Shown: positions 1 to 64,000 of the stretch, in pieces
Layout: every line of letters begins with the position of its first letter
How positions within the stretch are numbered: position 1 is the stretch's first letter
Source of the DNA: Hofstenia miamia
Lineage: Eukaryota > Xenacoelomorpha > Acoela
Assembly (NCBI GenBank): GCA_004352715.1
Contig: SCFE01000087.1
Coordinates: 1,666,820 to 1,730,819, forward strand
Reading direction: 5' to 3'
DNA: 64,000 bases
The notes under the pieces: model-generated
Told to the model about the DNA's origin: nothing
The model's database searches: none
Seen by the model: only the letters and a program-made list of their open reading frames with translations
Translations under genes and position numbers: made by a program

Positions 1-807
1 CTTATACTGGTCCGCTGTATCGTAGTGAATTGATTTTGCGAATACAGCGGACCAAAACTTGAAAAGTGGCCAAAAATATTTTTTTTTGAAATTGATAAGT
101 TTTTTTTAGAGAACACTGTTTTGACGAACCAGCCTAATTCAAGAAAAAATACTTGTTTTTTACAAATTTTACAATTTTTAGTCATTTTCACATATATTGG
201 TCAGTTGTAGCTTTTCATATATATTGGTCAGCTGTATATAAGCATTCTTACTAAAAAATTCTATTAACAAAAAAATGTTGAAGATCAATTAACTTTTTTA
301 TTTAGAGCTAGATATGTTATATTGTGTTGATTATAGCTACTAACAATGTATATACGAAAATAAATTTCATTTAATTCACAAAAAGTATTAATAACTTGCT
401 AGATTTTTACCGGGATGAGCTTGACAGTCATGCTGCTCTCGAACAATTCGATCTAAAAAAGACCAATAAAAAATAATTTAATTTTAGACATTTTTGAATT
501 TTTTTGTTTGTGTTTTTGTGTTAACTTGTTGCATAATGCGCAAAATTACATCTTTATTTATGTCAGTTTTCTTAGTTACTTTTCAGAAAGTCTTTTTTAA
601 ATACACATCAAAATTTTCATTTTTATTTTGAGCGTATATTGATAGGTATGAAATTTTTTGAATAAATTGAAAAAATAAAAAAATTTTAGTATAAATTTTT
701 TTTCAATAATACAGCTGACCAAAAATCATACAACCGACCAATATATGTGAAATGAAATACAGAGGACCAATTATGTAAGTGGTGATTTTACACCGGACCA
801 GTATAAG
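1..807. mobile_element. Non-autonomous DNA transposon with terminal and subterminal inverted repeats
   Basis: The left end (1-19) and right end (789-807) are imperfect inverted repeats: CTTATACTGGTCCG matches the reverse complement of 794-807 exactly and the match continues with few mismatches. A 12-bp motif, consensus TGGTCMGYTGTA, occurs eight times: direct at 8-19, 198-209 and 225-236, and inverted at 43-54, 710-721, 729-740, 758-769 and 789-800. The copies at 8-19 and 43-54 are perfect and form a hairpin. Nothing inside looks like a transposase. Repeated subterminal motifs of this kind are known as transposase binding sites in hAT-like and other cut-and-paste elements; the superfamily here is not identified. 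The element may start before base 1, so no target duplication can be called. Confidence 0.7.
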
Positions 808-832
808 TGTATATACACATATATGTATGTGT

Positions 833-930
833 ATATATATATATATATNNNNNNNNNNNNNNNNNNNNNNNNNNNNNNNNNNNNNNNNNNNNNNNNNNNN
901 NNNNNNNNNNNNNNNNNNNNNNNNNNNNNN

Positions 931-961
<31 letters not shown>
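833..961. repeat. (TA)n microsatellite enclosing an 82-N gap
   Basis: TA dinucleotides run into the N block 849-930 and continue to about 961. The gap is most likely unresolved TA repeat. Confidence 0.9.
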
Positions 962-963
<2 letters not shown>

Positions 964-3900
964 CATTTTGAAAATCTATTCAAGGCATATACAAAGTTGA
1001 AATTCGCAAGGATTTTAATAATTTTTAATGCAATAAATATGACTATTTAAAATTTAAAAGAAATTTCGGTTCATAATTACATATTTCATATAAATCTCGC
1101 AGCAAGAAAAAAAATTGTTTTATAAGTTAATTTTAATTTTGTGACAAAATAGTTTGTCGTTCGTTACAATATTACACCATCTACCGACGAAATATCGAAT
1201 TAAGTAATTTCTTATTTTTTCTTAGTACAGTACATAATTGCACAAAGACTTGTCTATTTTTTTACGGAATTCTTAATTTACATGTATTATGTACGAAAAT
1301 TGTACAAAATGATGATCCAAATTTCTTCGTCTTTGCATGCATTTTGTAGCAGGAAGCAATGCAATATTTAATTATATATTTCAATTGACCTCATCCAAAT
1401 CAATTGAAATTACTCCACTAATTTCTTTCATAGTAAAGTTGTTACAGAAATGAGTGTGTGCGAGGGGATACTTAAATGGATTTCAGCCTCGACTACTACA
1501 TGCAATTAGGTTATGGCTAGGTATAGGAATGTTTTTCTCTATCGCTTAGCTCGCCACCGATCGCTTGTGTGACACATAGTAATGAATGCTTGAAAGGCGA
1601 GAAGCCACCGTAAGGATGATTGTGATAATTATTATTAACGTTATTTTAGATCCAAATTATTGACTTATAAGAGACCGTATTGTTTATATTTTAATTACAT
1701 GTAGGTTAGGAGCTGCCGTAGTTTGTAGAAGCCCTTTTAGTATGTTTGCAACTAGTGTTGTGTCAGTCGTACATGTCAGCCATTATTGCGATATATGTTT
1801 ATATTTTAATTAGATGTAGGAAACTGCCTTGATTATATACTAGCTATTTTTTAACTACGCAGTGGCAGTTAGTATCCGGTTGCGAGTCTATTATATTCAC
1901 ACATTAAATCTATGCAAACTGAGAATGAGAACTAAGTCGAGCAGTGGCTGGTATTTATTGCACCATAAGTAAGCACACATAACAAAACTCTTTCAATGAG
2001 ACTGAGCTGAGTAGCAGCGGATGGAACGATGGATGCGGATGGATGGAATGGAATCAAGCTGTTGGGAAACCTGCGAACTGTCTTTAAGACACTGCTTCGG
2101 GCGAGTGTGCCCAGCTTGTTCTCTCTTGACCTCTACTTTCGGAGATGCTACCTAAACACTAGCGATGAATAGTTGTATTAACCCTGGAGCGTTAAGGTAG
2201 AATTAGTGGCAGGATAGTGGTGAAAATTGACAAACTATACCATATCTCAAAATTTGCATGAGACAACTAATGAGCATTCCTCTAAACAATTCTGCTAAAA
2301 TTGGATGCAGAAAAGGTATTATTTACTGGTAATAAAGCATTTTTCACAACCCCCCTACTTGAAAAATGCTTAGCAACCAATATGTTTTTGCTTGGTTACG
2401 TGCCTATATTTTCATTATAAAATAATAATTTGACCATAGAAAGCGAATGAACTCATTCAGTAAGCATTACAGAAAGGAAGTTACAAAGGGATTATTTGGG
2501 ATAGCAGCTGACATTTCAACCAGACGATGTAAGAATTTTTCAGTTTTTGGCCGTTTTCTCAAAACTAATTTTTTCCACTAACCCATGTTTTTTGGTGCAT
2601 GATTACTAAAAAACTAATACAGATATCATGTTGAAATTTGGTGTATGCATTAAGCATGTATTTGTGCAGGTCCTGTACCAAAATAGAGTGGTTTCACTGA
2701 ATACTTAAAGTTTTATGAAGTTCATGCATACATAATGAGGTTGTAATTTTGAATTCGATCTGACTTCAAAAGTCAAAATTTTATAAAAAATACAATTATC
2801 ATAGCAGACCACTGATTTTGGTACATGCCCTAGAGCAGCTCATAAGCTATCAGCATGCAAAATTTCATTACAATTGCTTAATATTTGTGGGTACAAGCTT
2901 GTACCAAAGTTATGTACCATTTCGGGAACCGTTCGGCCATCTTTGATGACCTAATTTGCATAATTTATGCAAAAAAAATTGCAAAAATTTTTTTAGTCTA
3001 TCAGGATGCTATATGCCAAGTTACAATAGAATTGGTTGAAAAATAATGATTTTAGCCCCTTTACCACTAATTCTACCTTAATTAAGTTATATATCTGTTA
3101 TTACACTATTACGATAGAAAAGAGAGAGAGTGAAAGTACTCATTACCCCGCACGATGGAATCTGCTGGCAGTCGTACCTAAACTGTACCACGTCCCTTGC
3201 CTGGGTGATGATGTAACATGGCACACATAGGGTTAAATTTCTGTGTCGAATGTTTATTATTAGGTTTAATTTTACCTTGGGAAACAGCAACATATTCTGG
3301 AATAAATTTTATGAATTTACTTGGTAAACAAGAATGGCGATAAGTTGGTTAGTGTACCACGTGGTTTGCTGGTAAACCTACATTCCAGCATTTGGGGGTG
3401 CGGGTCGGTTATGAGTCATAACTTTTGACTTGACTAAAACTTGCAAGTGAAGGGAAGATGTGTGGTAAATATTTGTTAGCGAATTTGTCAAAATTTAGAT
3501 TATTAGCGATGTTTGATAAAATGTTTTGATAGACTATTCGAAAATAGTGAATGCAGATTGTTACAGGTTTGTCAAAACTGTAGCTTGGTGTATGTTTGGC
3601 GTGGTGTACATGTTAGTATATGGAAAAGGACAACTATAATGAAGTAAATTTTTCAGATGCTGCTCCTAATTCACTTGTATATTTTGGGCAGTTTACTCTG
3701 AGATCTCAAAAATATATTGTATGTTGATAAGATTCTGATCAGATATTTATGTTTTTGAAGAAAATGAAATAGAAGATTGCTTTGAAGTTTGTTTATCACA
3801 CAAATTTTTCTCAATTGAGTTTTTGGTTGCTTATTGACAAATCATTGAGTTTACCATGAGCTTCACATGTCTTCTGTGAGATTTATCATGATTGGTAAAG

Positions 3901-4867
3901 CGATCTGCACAGTGCTCGTCGATCCAGTTGAAGCATATTGATTAGTGATTTGAAAGGCATCAAGGAATGTATCTTTGTAGGAATAGTGTATTTTTGTTTT
4001 TTATAATTTGTTAGTTTTTCCTTAAGTTCAAAGAACACAAAGAAGATTGGGAATCTTAAGATCCCCAAACTGAGATAGGACGCCATAAGAACGGTTTCTG
4101 AGTTTATAAATAGTCCAGCACTAGCGTTGTATGACAAAAAGTCTTATTGTGGAGAACACAAATTTGGATTCAATCTAGATTGAAGAAATTTGACTAAACC
4201 CTTGGGGTAGTGCGTTACAAATACACGGTCAACCAACATGAAGACCACGTGATTACTCATTTTTTCTAGTAATGACATAAGAAGATTATAGTGACTTCAG
4301 TAATATAGTGATATGAGCAACTGCACTAACTCCAATGACAAATAGAGCAAACAAGGTTCTTACATGAATCAATGTGTATAGGAGCCTATGCGTGTATTTC
4401 ACAACTAATAACGGATACGTCATCTCATTAGCAATTTCCTCAATATACGACGGAATCCTGCAAGCTCAAAGGAGAGAAATTGACGATGAAACACATCCGT
4501 CAGTGGCAATTTATTGGCTTTTGTTCGATAAGTATCTAGCGCTATTGTAACCCTAGCACTACTCTCAATGTAGATAAGGAGGACCACTTATTAGGAACAA
4601 CTAGAATCCTCAGGAAACATTATAAGCTTTGCAAGATTCGAAAGTTATGTGAATAATTAATTATAATAAATCAGGATAAGAATTACGTAATCATATGACG
4701 GTGTGGTTTTTCTAGAAGCGATTAGCAAGAACGTGAAATCATCTAATTTATAAAACCTAATACAGAACTATTTTTGAAATGATGTTTTCAAACATATTAT
4801 GTTACACAATGTATTGAATCAAAACATCATAAAGAATTTGCATAAATACTGGGCTTACTTAAACTAG
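962..4867. other. Gene-free stretch, no supported feature
   Basis: No open frame here looks like a conserved protein. The part from about 1,440 to 2,240 is less AT-rich than its surroundings. A 25-bp segment at 1,681-1,705 recurs with one mismatch at 1,796-1,820, and a GGAT-rich tract lies at 2,019-2,055; these hint at old repeat DNA but no family is recognisable. 2,470-3,050 has the look of decayed non-coding repeat. Short ORFs are of chance length for this base composition. Confidence 0.5.
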
Positions 4868-5108
4868 CGTTTAATGATAGCTTTCAATGGGCAATTAATC
4901 ATGTTACGTTTGCTCTAATAGTCGCCTATGCGGCCAATCATGCTGAGCGCATGATACGCGACACAAGTGACTTGGTTACTAATTTCTACCAAAACATCAT
5001 GCCATATGGTGAAAATGCGCTAGAAAATCAGCGACATGTGAGAATATCTTCTTCAGGGAATACAAATAGTTTACAAGCCCAAAAACTCGCACGTGTTCAG
5101 CAAATTCA
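4868..5108 (+). CDS. Possible coding exon, unidentified
   Basis: A stop-free frame runs from 4,846 to 5,151. It is bounded by a plausible acceptor (AACTAG before 4,868) and a plausible donor (CAG then GTACAG after 5,108), ending in phase 0. It includes YAANHAERMIRDTSDLVTNF and then LQAQKLARVQQIQ. Base composition is richer in G and C than the flanks, as in the real exons downstream. I do not recognise the protein. Its phase-0 end would fit either dynein exon 1 or 2, so it could be a distal 5' exon of that gene, or part of another gene or a transposon. Confidence 0.35.
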
Positions 5109-5696
5109 GGTACAGATTGTTTTTAATCGAACTCCTAAGCTTCTAGAATGATAAAAGATAAAGCTAGTCATGAAAGATAGTAACTTAATTTTAATTTCTT
5201 CTAACATAAATACAATTTCAACGTTGACAATATGCTGGAGATGTTACATATTTGTTCAATTCTAGCATTTCTATACTCGTTTCACTTCTATTGATATAGG
5301 TTATTTAAAAGCAATAAGGTTTTTATGAAATTGATATAATATAATATTCTATAAACAGTTAAAGTTGGTAATTGATATTTCCTGGCCAGCNNNNNNNNNN
5401 NNNNNNNNNNNTCAGGTACAGATTGTTTTTAATCGAACTCCTAAGCTTCTAGAATGATAAAAGATAAAGCTAGTCATGAAAGATAGTAACTTAATTTTAA
5501 TTTCTTCTAACATAAATACAATTTCAACGTTGACAATATGCTGGAGATGTTACATATTTGTTCAATTCTAGCATTTCTATACTCGTTTCACTTCTATTGA
5601 TATAGGTTATTTAAAAGCAATAAGGTTTTTATGAAATTGATATAATATAATATTCTATAAACAGTTAAAGTTGGTAATTGATATTTCCTGGCCAGT
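5106..5696. repeat. About 284-bp direct duplication flanking a 21-N gap
   Basis: 5,106-5,389 and 5,412-5,695 read as the same sequence on either side of the N run 5,391-5,411. This pattern fits two overlapping contig ends or two alleles placed in tandem, not a true tandem repeat. Confidence 0.85.
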
Positions 5697-6255
5697 ATTG
5701 ACCAGTGCATATTACTTTCAGGTGTATGCAGTGTTATGGTTACTGTGCAAAAGAAGTGTGCGTGTTGCTTTTAAGGCTTGGTATTGTAATTAATTTTATT
5801 TTGCGAAAGGTTGCTACAACTGAATAGGTTTAATTATTTATATTCTAAAGAAATATTTATAGACTAGCAATTGTTAATTTAATGGTAAAATCTTACAAGA
5901 CTTGGAAAAATCTTGGAAAAAGATTACTAAATTTTGTTATGTTTTGCAAAGCAATTGTAAGGAATTGCCAAGTTATCAAATTCTTACCAAGTTTTTTCAA
6001 TTTTTCTTATTAGGGAAAGCCCGGGTTAAGTTAACAAAAACACGTTAAAATTAGGTTAAGCATTTTACATATGATATTTATCATCAAAGATTGTAAAAAC
6101 GTTGTTTCAATTCAAATTTTATTGATACATTCATTATAAAAGCCTTATTGTTTCTTGGCTATTTACCTTGTAGATGTCCGACCTGGTAAGCTCTTATCAT
6201 TCTCATTTCTCACTATTTACAGAAATATGCCGATCNGTCATCTTCAGAAATAATT

Positions 6256-6295
<40 letters not shown>

Positions 6296-7757
6296 ATTTA
6301 TTAAAAGGTAAATGGGGACAGTAAAGTAACATCGAATGCAGAAAAATACTCGTGAGATACCAGTTATAGAAATGCCTTGCAAACATGTGCAAGTTTCGAT
6401 TGCTTTCTTTGGACGTGTTGAAAACGTGCCAACCCATTCTTGTGACACTTTGCATATGACTCATACATCCTTTTGAAGCAAGGTTTAAATTTTCAGCTAT
6501 GTTCTAGAAAGTCTTTCTACTTAAATGTTTCTTTGCTTCGCAATAACTAACTATTCACTACACTTTCCGATTTTTATATTTAAGAAGTTCCCAATCTGCT
6601 AATCAATGAAATATCACTACAAAATTTATTTTGCATCACAATGATTGTGCGCAATTGGAATTAAATATGATGCATCTATTCATTATACAATTAATTCAGT
6701 ATTATGTAATAATACCAAGTACTTCGCTGAGAAGCACTAGTCCAGGACCGTAGCCAAGTGGATGCTAAGCATCACATAAAATATTTGCTAAGTGAAATCA
6801 GCACTCTTTAGAACTTTTCAAAATGAAACAAAATATTGATATAACAATCATAGCAGTTTAGCCTGCAAAATGTTTTTTAAGATTAATTTTGTTTATTTAT
6901 CTAGTAAAGCTATAAATTTTCACGTTTCATTTAATTTTGAAATTCTATAATTCAGTGCTATATGTAGCATAGACTGCAACTTAAAAACAGGTTTATAATT
7001 ATATTCGCTGGACATCTGCTCTATGAAACATTGTTGCACAGCTATTGCGTGGTGAAGGAAATTAGACTTTGCAGTCAAACACCAAACCAGTTTGATTAAA
7101 CAGTTTTTTCAATTTTAATTCAAAAGTGAATTATCAATTTTTTAAATTTTTCTTGGATATTTATGAAATCTATCAATACATTTTGAGGAAACTATTATTT
7201 GAGGCAGTAGAATTTACAAAAAAATGATTTTTTGAAATGAGAACTTTAATTGGCTTTTATTTTTTCCATTGTACCTATATAATAGCAGCATTTAATTATT
7301 ACTAACAGATCTCTAGTATATGTAAGTATCCACATTGTTATTGTTGAATCTGGACAATCGAAAATAGTTGGAAATTGCTTTTAAACTGGATTATTCAAAT
7401 TACAATAATTAGCAATATTCAGGAATTTTTAATAAAACTACATGTAGTCCCACAGAGCAGATTGCAATTTCATGTCAGTAGTTGCAGAAAAATATATAAA
7501 CTGTATTCTTCAAGACTCCATATTTTTATAAATGTATGACCTTTCTTTTCTTATATTCAAACTAGGGTTTCAAGATCAGAATATTATTGGTCCCAATATC
7601 ATGAAATTTTCTAGTGCCATTCTCACACGGCATAACTTCTACGTTGGCAAATATTATTAGTTTTGAGTAGTAATCTGAAATCCGCGGTCTCATTTATGTT
7701 TCCTGCCTCACAAACTGATTTAAAAACATACAATAATTTACTTACTAATTTTAAGTT
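5697..7757. other. Gene-free stretch
   Basis: Holds a (TA)n tract at about 6,260-6,290 and a single N at 6,236. One tiny candidate start exon, ATGTCCGACCTG at 6,174-6,185 followed by a good donor (GTAAGC), is discussed as a finding. Otherwise I see nothing supported. Confidence 0.5.
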
Positions 7758-8560
7758 TTATAAATTTGCGCCAATTTGTTTACATTTATAGGATTGTTCA
7801 GAAAAATGATAAGTTTCAGTAATGCTTAGCATTAATTCAAAATCGTTAAACATCTTGGTTGAATATTTTTTAATGAGTTTAATGAAATAGCCATTGTCTT
7901 TTAAAATTTCGAAAATTTTATCTGTTGCATTGGTAAGATGTTCGTAACTTGATGATGTAAATTTCCCACTGTAAAATTGTATCAAATTTGTATGACTTAT
8001 TCGAAAAGTATAGAATGTACAGGCCTGAGTTTGTTGATTTTGTATGCCAACTTGCTTCATANTAAAATTGTATCAAATTTGTATGACTTATTCGAAAAGT
8101 ATAGAATGTACAGGCCTGAGCTTGTTGATTTTGTATGCCAACTTGCTTCATAATGATCATTGAAATTGTGCATTGTAATATCTAGAAAATTCAGTTTATT
8201 GTTGTTTTGACATTCCCTTGTAAAATGTTGTTTAGATAATTCAAGAATGTGTTTGCGTCATCTTTGTTGTTAAAAATTGTAAATATGTCATGAACATATC
8301 GATAGTAGCATTGATGCATTTATGAAATCATTTTCTATAAATGATAAGATTGTTGGCCCAAGTGCTGATCCCATGGACATTCCATTAATTTGGCAATAAA
8401 GAACACTATTATATAGAAAAGGGATGTTCATGCAGCACATATTTAACAAATTTAATAGCATTTTATGGTCAATTTTTTCTTCTGGTATTAACTTAATGAT
8501 GTGATTAAGTGTCTTCTCTAATAGAGTATTTGTAAATAATGACTTCATGCATAACTTACT
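7758..8560 (-). pseudogene. Penelope-like element reverse transcriptase, broken
   Basis: On the minus strand the frame around 8,548-8,340 reads KSLFTNTLLEKTLNHIIKL and QINGMSMGSALGPTIL, matching the SLFTN and GxxMGSxLGP blocks of Penelope-like reverse transcriptases. It is followed by YRYVHDIFTIFNNKDDANTF at about 8,300-8,240 and by a block resembling the family's YRKPTxTGLY segment. The catalytic YxDD box is YVHD (8,287-8,298), so the first aspartate is lost. Frameshifts and stops separate the blocks. A 91-bp segment is duplicated around the single N at 8,062 (7,971-8,061 and 8,063-8,153), which adds an artificial second copy of the C-terminal part. No GIY-YIG domain is seen. A dead retroelement fragment. 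Confidence 0.75.
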
Positions 8561-8714
8561 AGAAAACGTTTACCATTATTTGTTACATATCTTTCTTTTA
8601 GTCTTTTTTAAAAGTCGTTGTCGCGTAGATTAACCTTTTTTGGAATGTATTTCTTAAGTAAATTATTTTAATATTTAGTTATTGGGTTAAATTTGTATGA
8701 ATTATTTCAATTCG

Positions 8715-8715
<1 letters not shown>

Positions 8716-8745
<30 letters not shown>
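8716..8745. repeat. (TA)n microsatellite
   Basis: About 14 uninterrupted AT units between the Penelope-like remnant and the non-LTR fragment. Confidence 0.9.
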
Positions 8746-8748
<3 letters not shown>

Positions 8749-8947
8749 CAACTTTTTTAAAGGAAACAATTTTCTTGCAATGAGCTGCGAAGTCTACTAC
8801 GTTGACTAATCAAAACCATATAGAAAGAAGTTTGTTAATATACGAAATATGTTTAATCAATAGATGTACTAATTATAATGGCATGCCAAAAACAATTGTA
8901 TCCTTTTTTAATAGGCTTTATTGTCAAATTGACACTAAATAAAAAAG

Positions 8948-9790
8948 TTAATAAAAAGGCAATGAGGGTCGACATGTTGGGCATAGACAAAAAGCATGTT
9001 TCGAGCACGAATTTCCTTGTTCATATCTTTGCATAAAATGTTCCCAAAAGAGGTCTCGGAGTTGAGGCTTTACTGACTTCAGAGAATGAAATAAATTAAT
9101 ACTCGTATTTGTATGGATGAAGTTCGCCAACAAAACAATGCGATTGTAAAAAAATGTCATGCATCTTCTTTTATGGAGCAATTTTGATCTAAAAAGGACA
9201 ATATTTTGAGATCTCAAACCATGTCGTGATGGTACATAGAGGGAAAGATAGGAGAAAGGCTCTAAATCGTAATAGCCACTTAGCATTTTGTTAAAAAATA
9301 ATAAATCCATCAGGTGAATTTTCAATCCACTTGCTGCATCGTCCTTGAAATTTTTCAAGTAAAGTAACTCGAGTGATATCAGTGTGCCACGCGGGTGAGG
9401 CGTAGATCTAGAAAGAATTAAGAACTTGTTAAGAGTTAACTTTACGGATATTGATGTGCTAAACGGAATGTTACGTTTTACAGTTAACTTTACGGATATT
9501 GATGTGCTAAACGGAATGTTACGTTTTACGAAAGAAGAGTGGTATTGCATGATTTTAGCTTTTGGGTAATATGTGCAGACCAGCTAAGATCGAAACTCAC
9601 TATAACTCCAAGGTCTTTTAAGACAGATAGCGGTTTTATAGTATGATTAAGCAGAGAAATAGTATCAGACGAACCAACAAAATTTATAAATTGGAATTTA
9701 TTGAGGTTAAATTCCATACCATTTTGGATTGTCTATTCTTGGAGCCTTAAGTAATCATCACGTAAAATTCTTGCATTCCAATCGGTGGAA
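8948..9790 (-). pseudogene. Non-LTR (LINE) retrotransposon 3' fragment, jockey/CR1-like
   Basis: Read on the minus strand from 9,790 downwards, the sequence gives LRDDYLRLQE, then NGMEFNLNKFQFINFVG, then LKDLGVIVSFDLSWSAHI. This is the region just after the catalytic core of jockey/CR1-type reverse transcriptases, whose hallmark is KDLGVxxDxxLxWxxHI. A frame shift near 9,530 leads into a 200-codon frame (9,550-8,948) with MDLLFFNKMLSGYYDLEPF and RIVLLANF, resembling the family's C-terminal tail. A 48-bp unit is tandemly duplicated in frame (9,434-9,481 and 9,482-9,529). The 5' part including the catalytic residues is absent, as expected for 5'-truncated LINE insertions. Confidence 0.7.
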
Positions 9791-11359
9791 GTTGAATTAA
9801 TATAAACTAGTTTAAATGACATTCACTCGACCTGTGCTAAAGTAAATCTATATGCCCCTCTCCACCCTCATATTTTCCGATTATTACTCTAACAACGAAC
9901 AATCAAAATTAAATGCTATATCGGATTTAAATACATTTAAATAACGGAGCCACATATGTATACAAACTATTTTCACATGATATCATTAAACTGTAAATTA
10001 TGATTTAGTCAAAAGTAAACTTTCAAAAATGATGGTTATAGTCGTTTTGCTATTTTTTGTTTCTAGCATCATAAAGGATTACCATAGCAACTTATTTAAA
10101 TAGAATACTGTTTCAATAATAGCGAAATATAATTATAATATTTGTCTTGGCATTGAAATGTAATAGCTTTAAATTAATGAAACACCTTGTACGCAAACGT
10201 ATAAAAAACCTGCATTTTAATCAAGATCTTCTCTTGGTAAGTCAATCTTTTCTTAAACATTTCTGTGCAGTTTATTTCCATTATCAGTGCATTTAAAATT
10301 CGGAATTTAACCGAAATAATCAGTCGTTTCAGATAGAAATATAATTTAATCATCCAACATTACTTTTACATACGTTACATATAAAAGCGCATTTTACGGG
10401 AAATTTTTTGTCTATAAATTAATTTGAAAATACCTAACATTCTGAGATCCTTAGATGCATGATTTGTACGTGGCTATGACAGCGGTGTATTCATGATTTT
10501 CTGATGATCAGGTTGATCCGTTTTAACAATAAAAAATCTCTAGGATGGTGACATGCGTCCCTTTTTAAATTTCATGCCAAATACCATTAAGAATTCGACT
10601 GCCATTTTACTGAATATCCACACATGAAATATTGGAAATCAATGTATGATATGCATAAACTAATCTTGAAATAGATAGGGCTACATGATTCTGCAGTTTT
10701 ATATACAAATTGAACACGTATATAATTGCTTATGGGGTTAGAAATCTTTAAAATATTCCTATATCACGGCGATCTTGATCTGAAATATTTTGGAACATTT
10801 CTTTTGCTAAACTATCTGCTTTTATTTTCTTCATTTAATTTAATTATTGCAATATATTGCAATATTCTATTGCTAGAAAAATTATATTGCAATATATTTA
10901 TTTTTTTGTGTTGCAATACATTATTGAGAAACCCTGTTTACCAAAACAAATTTCTCAAAGTAGAAGAAATTGTCAAAATAGATCTTTTAACATTGCAAAT
11001 ATAATCCACTCGCCCATGTCTTGGAAACCTTACTGAATTAATTACTGTTGTAATTGTCATTGACAGCTATTAAAAAATCTTTTGTATTTTCGCGTCCAGC
11101 ACTCACTTCATTGATTTCTATGTTGATGAAACGAATGTAAATTTGTTGTGATACAATGATAATTGTAAGAATTTTCTGGCAAAGCGAGTGACATTAAATA
11201 ATGGTCACTTAACAATCTACGTAGTGTGATAAGAATTATTAACAGTTGTTTAATAATTTATAAATCTAATTCAATAGGAACTATAATACTCTATTCGACA
11301 GGTGCGCCTCCCGTTTATTTTAATAACACTATTGTCTGAATACATACATGTAAACAATT
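9791..11359. other. Gene-free stretch upstream of the dynein gene
   Basis: AT-rich, no convincing coding frame. Several TTGCAATAT repeats lie between 10,845 and 10,920. The promoter and 5' UTR of the dynein gene may lie in the right-hand part, but I see no diagnostic core-promoter element. Confidence 0.4.

Positions 11360-64000
<52,641 letters not shown>

Noticed and set aside
10726-11004. 92-codon plus-strand ORF
   Set aside because: Strongly AT-driven leucine, isoleucine and phenylalanine content with TTGCAATAT repeats and no similarity to any family I know.

Overview
The window is metazoan nuclear DNA: strongly AT-rich, GT-AG introns, standard stop codons, many (TA)n tracts, and several kinds of animal-type transposon remnants. 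It is a draft scaffold. There are five long N runs, one 21-N run, and many single-N joins, several of which are flanked by near-identical duplicated sequence (a sign of unmerged alleles). The species cannot be fixed from this sequence. A small-bodied or AT-rich invertebrate with motile cilia (flatworm-like or cnidarian-like) would fit, but that is inference.

The only host gene I can support with certainty is one very large plus-strand gene for an axonemal outer-arm dynein heavy chain of the DNAH5/DNAH8 (Chlamydomonas gamma) type. I could thread 51 coding exons from 11,360 (tentative first exon; secure from 15,357) to the window edge at 64,000. They give about 3,820 codons, in frame at every junction but one. 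The exception is exon 31/32, where an N replaces the donor site and about two coding bases. The part present covers the tail (DHC_N1), the linker (DHC_N2), AAA1 to AAA4 with their P-loops, the stalk with its microtubule-binding tip, and the start of AAA5. The rest of AAA5, AAA6 and the C-terminal domain lie beyond the right edge.

Layout: 1-807 is a non-autonomous DNA element with terminal inverted repeats and eight copies of a 12-bp motif. 808-11,359 is mostly gene-free. It holds an unidentified exon-like ORF (4,868-5,108), a broken Penelope-like reverse transcriptase (7,758-8,560, minus) and a non-LTR retrotransposon 3' fragment (8,948-9,790, minus). Intron 1 (11,429-15,356) carries an 891-bp mariner-type deletion derivative and another Penelope-like fragment. 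Exons 2-23 lie at 15,357-32,755. Intron 23 is 14.8 kb, contains three large gaps, a dead Tc1/mariner copy, a probable non-LTR fragment and an internal duplication, and contains no expected dynein exon. Exons 24-51 (47,567-64,000) encode the rest of the linker and the motor.

Notable gene-structure traits are a strong preference for TAG at 3' splice sites (45 of 50) and a class of twelve introns of only 40-49 bp mixed with kilobase introns. There are also two phase-compatible candidate cassette exons. I found no CRISPR array, operon, rRNA or tRNA, and no clear evidence of a wholly new biological system.
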